NCBI RefSeq assembly: GCF_001513675.1
Contig: NZ_CP013859.1
Location: forward strand, 1,861,081 to 1,925,080
DNA from: Microbacterium sp. XT11
Lineage (GTDB): Bacteria; Actinomycetota; Actinomycetes; Actinomycetales; Microbacteriaceae
Direction of reading: 5' to 3'
Length of the DNA: 64,000 bases
Shown in pieces: positions 60,899 to 64,000 of the stretch (position 1 is the stretch's first letter; the number at the start of each line of letters is the position of its first letter). Made by a program: the position numbers and the translations under genes. The notes under the pieces were generated by a model. That model did not search any database, had not been told where the DNA came from, and saw nothing but the letters and a program-made list of their open reading frames with translations.

Positions 60899-62124
60899 GC
60901 GCAGTCCCCAGCCTGACCGAGTTCGAGCACGCCGCTCAGAGTCTGACTGAGGTGATTTCGCACACGCCGACGCTGCCGTCCCGTGCGCTCTCCGACATCC
61001 TCGGCGTTCCTGTCCTGCTGAAGATGGAGAACCTGCAGCGCACCGGATCGTTCAAGATCCGCGGTGCGGCGTACCGCCTGTCCCGGTTGAGCGCCGAGGA
61101 GCGCGCCAGGGGAGTGGTCGCGGCATCCGCCGGCAACCACGCGCAAGGCGTGGCACTGGCGGCTCAGGCCCTCGGCATCCCCGCGACGATCTTCATGCCG
61201 CTGGGCGTTCCCGTGCCGAAGCTGCTGGCCACGCGCGGCTACGGCGCCGAGGTGGTGCTCGAGGGCGAGACGGTGGCGACCTCCCTCCGGCTCGCCGAGG
61301 AGTTCGCCGAGCGCACCGGTGCGGTGATGATCCACCCCTTCGATCACCGCGACGTCGTGATCGGGCAGGGGACCCTCGGTCTCGAGCTGCTCGACGACGC
61401 TCCCGAGGTCGACACCGTGCTCCTGGGCATCGGCGGTGGAGGGCTCATCGCCGGCGTCGCGGCAGCCGTCAAGGCGCGTGCCGCCGAGCAGGGACGCACC
61501 GTGCGCGTCATCGGCGTGCAGGCGGAGAACGCCGCGGCCGTGCCGCCGTCGCTCGCCGCGGGCCATCCGGTCGACATCGAGACCAAGCCGACGATCGCCG
61601 ACGGCATCCTCGTCGCGCGCCCGGGCGCGGTCCCCTTCGAGATCATCAAGGATCTGGTCGACGACGTGGTGACGGTCACCGACGACGACCTCGCGAGGGC
61701 CATCCTCATCCTCCTGGAGCAGGCCAAGGTCGTGGCGGAGCCCGCGGGCGCCGCCGGAGTCGCCGCGATCCTCGCCGGCAAGGTCGCCCCCACCGGGACG
61801 ACGATGGCGGTGATCTCGGGAGGGAACATCGATCCGCTGCTGCTGCAGCGCGTCGTCTCGCACGGCCTCGCGGCATCCGGGCGGTACCTCACCATCCGCA
61901 TCCCTCTGCCCGACCGCCCCGGCCAGCTCGCGCGGGTGTCGGAGCTCATCGCCGAGGCCGGTGCGAACGTCATCGAGGCCATGCACACGCGGCACGGACA
62001 CGGGCTCCAGATCAGCGACGTGATCCTGGAGCTGAGCGTCGAGACCCGGGGCGCCGAGCACTCCGAGCTCACGCTCGACACGCTTCGCCGTGCCGGGTTC
62101 CAGCCGGTCGTCGTCCCGGACTGA
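60895..62124 (+). CDS. ilvA: Threonine ammonia-lyase (deaminase)
   Basis: A 409-residue PLP enzyme that deaminates threonine to 2-oxobutyrate, the first step of isoleucine synthesis or a catabolic route. Lys54 in GSFKIRGA binds PLP; SAGNHAQGVA and GIGGGGLIAG bind the phosphate. A single C-terminal ACT domain (about 330-405, LPDRPGQLARVSELIAEAGANVIEA) suggests allosteric control, matching the biosynthetic-like short form. It overlaps the AI-2E gene by 4 bases, and a TACAGT box (60862) may give it its own promoter. Confidence 0.93.
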   Translation: MSAVPSLTEFEHAAQSLTEVISHTPTLPSRALSDILGVPVLLKMENLQRTGSFKIRGAAYRLSRLSAEERARGVVAASAGNHAQGVALAAQALGIPATIFMPLGVPVPKLLATRGYGAEVVLEGETVATSLRLAEEFAERTGAVMIHPFDHRDVVIGQGTLGLELLDDAPEVDTVLLGIGGGGLIAGVAAAVKARAAEQGRTVRVIGVQAENAAAVPPSLAAGHPVDIETKPTIADGILVARPGAVPFEIIKDLVDDVVTVTDDDLARAILILLEQAKVVAEPAGAAGVAAILAGKVAPTGTTMAVISGGNIDPLLLQRVVSHGLAASGRYLTIRIPLPDRPGQLARVSELIAEAGANVIEAMHTRHGHGLQISDVILELSVETRGAEHSELTLDTLRRAGFQPVVVPD

Positions 62125-62173
62125 TCCCCGCGCTCTCGGCGGCAGCGCCCCGTCGCCGAGGCCCTCTTATCGC

Positions 62174-62213
62174 CGAGACCCCCTCCGGTCCACGTGGACA
62201 GGAGGGGGTCTCG
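62174..62213. terminator. Bidirectional hairpin between ilvA and greA
   Basis: CGAGACCCCCTCC (62174-62186) pairs perfectly with GGAGGGGGTCTCG (62201-62213). The 14-base loop itself contains the palindrome GTCCACGTGGAC. It lies between converging genes and should stop both transcripts. Confidence 0.85.
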
Positions 62214-62252
62214 TGCGTCAGCCGGGGTGTCGCGCCCGGCGAGGTGCTGCGG

Positions 62253-62741
62253 TCAACCCGTGAAGGTCTCGACCTTCACGATCTCGACGGAGATCTGACG
62301 GCCGTTGGGTGCCTCGTACGAGGCCTTGTCACCGACCTTCAGGCCAAGGATGGCCTGCCCGAGCGGACTCGCCTCGCTGTAGACGTCGAGGTCGCTGCCG
62401 ACCGCGATCTCGCGGCTGCCCAGCAGGAACACCTCCTCGCCGCCCGCGACGACGGCCGTCACGACCGTGCCGGGCTCGACGATGCCGCGGCTGGGCGGGG
62501 CCTCGCCGACCTTCGCGGTCTTCAGGAGCTCCTCGAGCGTGCGGATGCGGGCCTCCTGCTTGCCCTGCTCGTCCTTGGCGGCGTGATATCCGCCGTTCTC
62601 CTTGAGATCGCCCTCCTCGCGGGCGGCCTCGATGCGCTTGGCGATCTCCTCCCGCCCGGTCGTGGAGAGGTGCTCCAGCTCGGCGACGAGCCGGTCATAC
62701 GCTTCCTGCGTGAGGAAGGGAACCTGAGCATCAGTAGACAT
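62253..62741 (-). CDS. greA: Transcription elongation factor GreA
   Basis: A 162-residue GreA that rescues backtracked RNA polymerase. The N-terminal coiled coil has LTQEAYDRLVAELEHL and AAREEGDLKENGGYHAAKDEQG, with the acidic tip residues at its turn; the C-terminal FKBP-like domain has GSDLDVYSEASPLGQAILGLKVGD. The length matches actinobacterial GreA. AAGGAG lies 8 bases before the ATG. It follows the DUF4307 gene on the same strand but is separated by a terminator hairpin. Confidence 0.94.
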   Translation of the reverse strand: MSTDAQVPFLTQEAYDRLVAELEHLSTTGREEIAKRIEAAREEGDLKENGGYHAAKDEQGKQEARIRTLEELLKTAKVGEAPPSRGIVEPGTVVTAVVAGGEEVFLLGSREIAVGSDLDVYSEASPLGQAILGLKVGDKASYEAPNGRQISVEIVKVETFTG

Positions 62742-62793
62742 GACGAAGCTCCTTCGTTCGGTATCCGCCGATGTGCTGCGGGGGATATGCCAA

Positions 62794-62820
62794 GACGCCC
62801 CGGCACGGTGCCAGGGCGTC
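62794..62820 (-). terminator. Hairpin terminator after DUF4307 gene
   Basis: GACGCCC (62794-62800) pairs with GGGCGTC (62814-62820), and inner GGCAC pairs with GTGCC. It sits 18 bases after the DUF4307 stop, upstream of greA. Confidence 0.7.
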
Positions 62821-62837
62821 GTCTGTCTGGGTCGAGT

Positions 62838-63224
62838 CTACGCGACCCAGCAGGTGTTCACCAAACCTGTCGTCGCGGCCGACACCGTCGGTATCGTCGC
62901 CGAGACGGCCTGCGAGTGCCGATCCCCGGCGGGCACCTCGACCACCTTCCAGCCGACCACACCGAACTCCTCGTCGAGCGCCTCCACGATGCACACGACG
63001 TCCTTGCCCTGCACGCCGGTGACCTGGAATCGCACGTCGACAGTGTGCTCGTCGACGAGGTCGAACCCGAGGTCGTCGGCATCCACGGCGTTCATCTGCG
63101 TCGTCACGGTCATCCAGCCGAACGCCCCCACGGCCAGCACCGCGACGACCGCGGCCGCGATCCACGGCGCGCGCCGCCGTCGGGTGCGGCCGTACCGATC
63201 GTCGAGCTCTTGGGCGGTCGTCAC
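62838..63224 (-). CDS. DUF4307 membrane protein
   Basis: A 128-residue protein of the DUF4307 family, common in Actinobacteria near greA and mca-type genes. ELDDRYGRTRRRRAPW is followed by one transmembrane helix (about 20-42) and an exported beta-rich domain with LGFDLVDEHTVDVRFQVTG. A pair of Cys residues (VVCIVEAL and NTCWVA) may form a disulfide outside the membrane. The function is unknown. GTG 63224 is used, with GGAAG upstream. It diverges from the small membrane protein gene. Confidence 0.88.
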   Translation of the reverse strand: MTTAQELDDRYGRTRRRRAPWIAAAVVAVLAVGAFGWMTVTTQMNAVDADDLGFDLVDEHTVDVRFQVTGVQGKDVVCIVEALDEEFGVVGWKVVEVPAGDRHSQAVSATIPTVSAATTGLVNTCWVA

Positions 63225-63249
63225 AGGCGGGGTCTTCCGGTCGTTAGGC

Positions 63250-63255
63250 TAGTAT
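63250..63255 (+). promoter_or_regulatory. -10 box of small membrane protein gene
   Basis: TAGTAT lies 37 bases before the ATG at 63293; a GAAAGG ribosome-binding site follows, so this is a leadered transcript. Confidence 0.5.
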
Positions 63256-63292
63256 TCCCAGGTTATGCGACCTGTGGACGAAAGGCGCACAC

Positions 63293-63577
63293 ATGCTCGT
63301 TCTCGCCGACACCCCGATGCCGACGCCGTCGATGACCGTTCCTCCGGAGAGCGTCACTCCCGGCTTCGTCGGCTTCGCTGCCGTCGTCGTGCTGCTGGTG
63401 GTCGTGATCCTGCTCATCCTCGACATGAACCGGCGCATCCGTCGCGTGCGCTACCGCGAAGAGGTGCGCGAGGAGCTCGACGCCGAGCAGGCCGCCATCG
63501 ACGCCGAGCGTGCGGCCAGGGGCGACGGCGGCGCGCCGACCGCGGAAGACGGCCGCGACGACCCGCGCGCACCCTGA
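63293..63577 (+). CDS. Small single-pass membrane protein, unknown
   Basis: A 94-residue protein with a short Pro/Thr-rich outside part (DTPMPTPSMTVPPESVTPG), one membrane helix (VGFAAVVVLLVVVILLILDM) and a charged cytoplasmic tail (RRIRRVRYREEVREELDAEQAA) predicted helical. No catalytic motif is visible. GAAAGG precedes the ATG. It is common for actinobacterial genomes to encode such a protein beside DUF4307 and greA, but the function is unknown. Confidence 0.8.
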   Translation: MLVLADTPMPTPSMTVPPESVTPGFVGFAAVVVLLVVVILLILDMNRRIRRVRYREEVREELDAEQAAIDAERAARGDGGAPTAEDGRDDPRAP

Positions 63578-63607
63578 CCGACCGGTCGAGACGTCGGCGC
63601 GGCGACG

Positions 63608-64000
63608 TCAGTGCATCGTCATCCCGCCGGTGACGTTGATGCCCTGTCCCGTCATGTAGGCGGACAGGTCGCTCGCGAGGAACAGGGCGACACCCGCGAC
63701 GTCGCCCGGAGTGCCCGTGCGTCCGAGCGGCACCTGCGAGCGGTCCTCCGCGGCCACCTCCTCAGCGGTCATGCCGCGGATCGCGCCCCCTTCGATGCGC
63801 TCACGGTGCTTCATGGGCGTCTCGATGATCCCCGGACAGATCGCGTTCACCAGGATGCCGTGCGGCGCGAGCTCGACGGCCATGGTCTTGGTCACGCCCA
63901 GGACGGCATGCTTCGAGGCCACGTAGGCGGTCATCCCGCGATAGCCGTTCTTCCCGGCCTGCGAGGAGATGAACACGATCCTGCCCGTGCGCCCCGCTGC
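63608..64000 (-). CDS. SDR-family oxidoreductase, 5' end cut by window edge
   Basis: The C-terminal 130 residues of a short-chain dehydrogenase/reductase are visible; the start lies beyond the right edge. IVFISSQAGKNGYRGMTAYVASKHAVLGVTKTMAVELAPHGILVNAICPG contains the catalytic Ser, Tyr and Lys (YVASK), and the end GVALFLASDLSAYMTGQGINVTGGMTMH is normal. It probably uses NAD(P) on a small alcohol. Nothing here identifies the substrate. Confidence 0.9.
   Translation of the reverse strand, partial: AAGRTGRIVFISSQAGKNGYRGMTAYVASKHAVLGVTKTMAVELAPHGILVNAICPGIIETPMKHRERIEGGAIRGMTAEEVAAEDRSQVPLGRTGTPGDVAGVALFLASDLSAYMTGQGINVTGGMTMH

Overview
The window reads as chromosomal DNA of a high-GC Gram-positive bacterium of the Actinobacteria, most likely a Microbacteriaceae close to Microbacterium. 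Evidence: very high GC, many GTG starts, many start codons exactly 6 bases after a TAnnnT box (leaderless transcripts), the mfd / mazG / eno / ftsB / DUF501 neighbourhood typical of Actinobacteria, and actinobacterial families such as DUF4307, mycosin-like S8 proteases and family 1 sugar importers without their own ATPase. I see no rRNA, phage, insertion sequence or CRISPR array.

Layout. 0-4.6 kb: a DUF4232 membrane protein behind a 20-bp minisatellite, an ABC exporter and an S66 peptidase. 4.6-12.3 kb: an MHS-type transporter, then a LacI-controlled galactoside locus (two permeases, a binding lipoprotein, a GH35 beta-galactosidase) with two identical 19-bp operators. 12.3-23.4 kb: the most unusual part, an IclR regulator facing a tightly coupled ten-gene operon. 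It encodes an osmoprotectant-type ABC importer (four genes), a formaldehyde-activating-enzyme (Fae) homologue, a beta-hydroxyacid dehydrogenase, an aldehyde dehydrogenase, and an SDR / FAD-oxidase / FGGY-kinase trio that closely resembles E. coli YgcW / YgcU / YgcE. It looks like an uncharacterised catabolic pathway for a small imported molecule.

23.4-28.4 kb: a riboflavin operon (ribD-ribE-ribBA-ribH) under an FMN riboswitch and a Fpg/Nei glycosylase. 28.5-33 kb: a GNAT acetyltransferase, mfd and a 53-residue membrane protein. 33.0-33.3 kb: a perfect 134-bp direct duplication in which each copy can fold into a long two-stem hairpin. 33.4-41.7 kb: a left-handed beta-helix protein, gdhA, ppc, nhaA, mazG and hisS. 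41.8-48.9 kb: an SGNH hydrolase, VOC protein, AraC regulator, APC permease, a DUF4442 protein, a YtrA-type GntR / DUF1648 / CPBP operon and an O-methyltransferase.

48.9-64 kb: eno, ftsB, DUF501, a mycosin-like protease and NDH-2; a tRNA with UAA anticodon but a short variable arm; an alanine-racemase-like enzyme with a sugar-lactone oxidase; lemA followed by five 16-bp tandem units; a YcaQ-type glycosylase; an AI-2E transporter with ilvA; greA, a DUF4307 protein, a small membrane protein and a truncated SDR at the right edge.

At whole-window scale two patterns stand out: many leaderless promoters, including three divergent pairs whose start codons are only 75-81 bp apart, and an apparent excess of the hexamer GGATGC/GCATCC.
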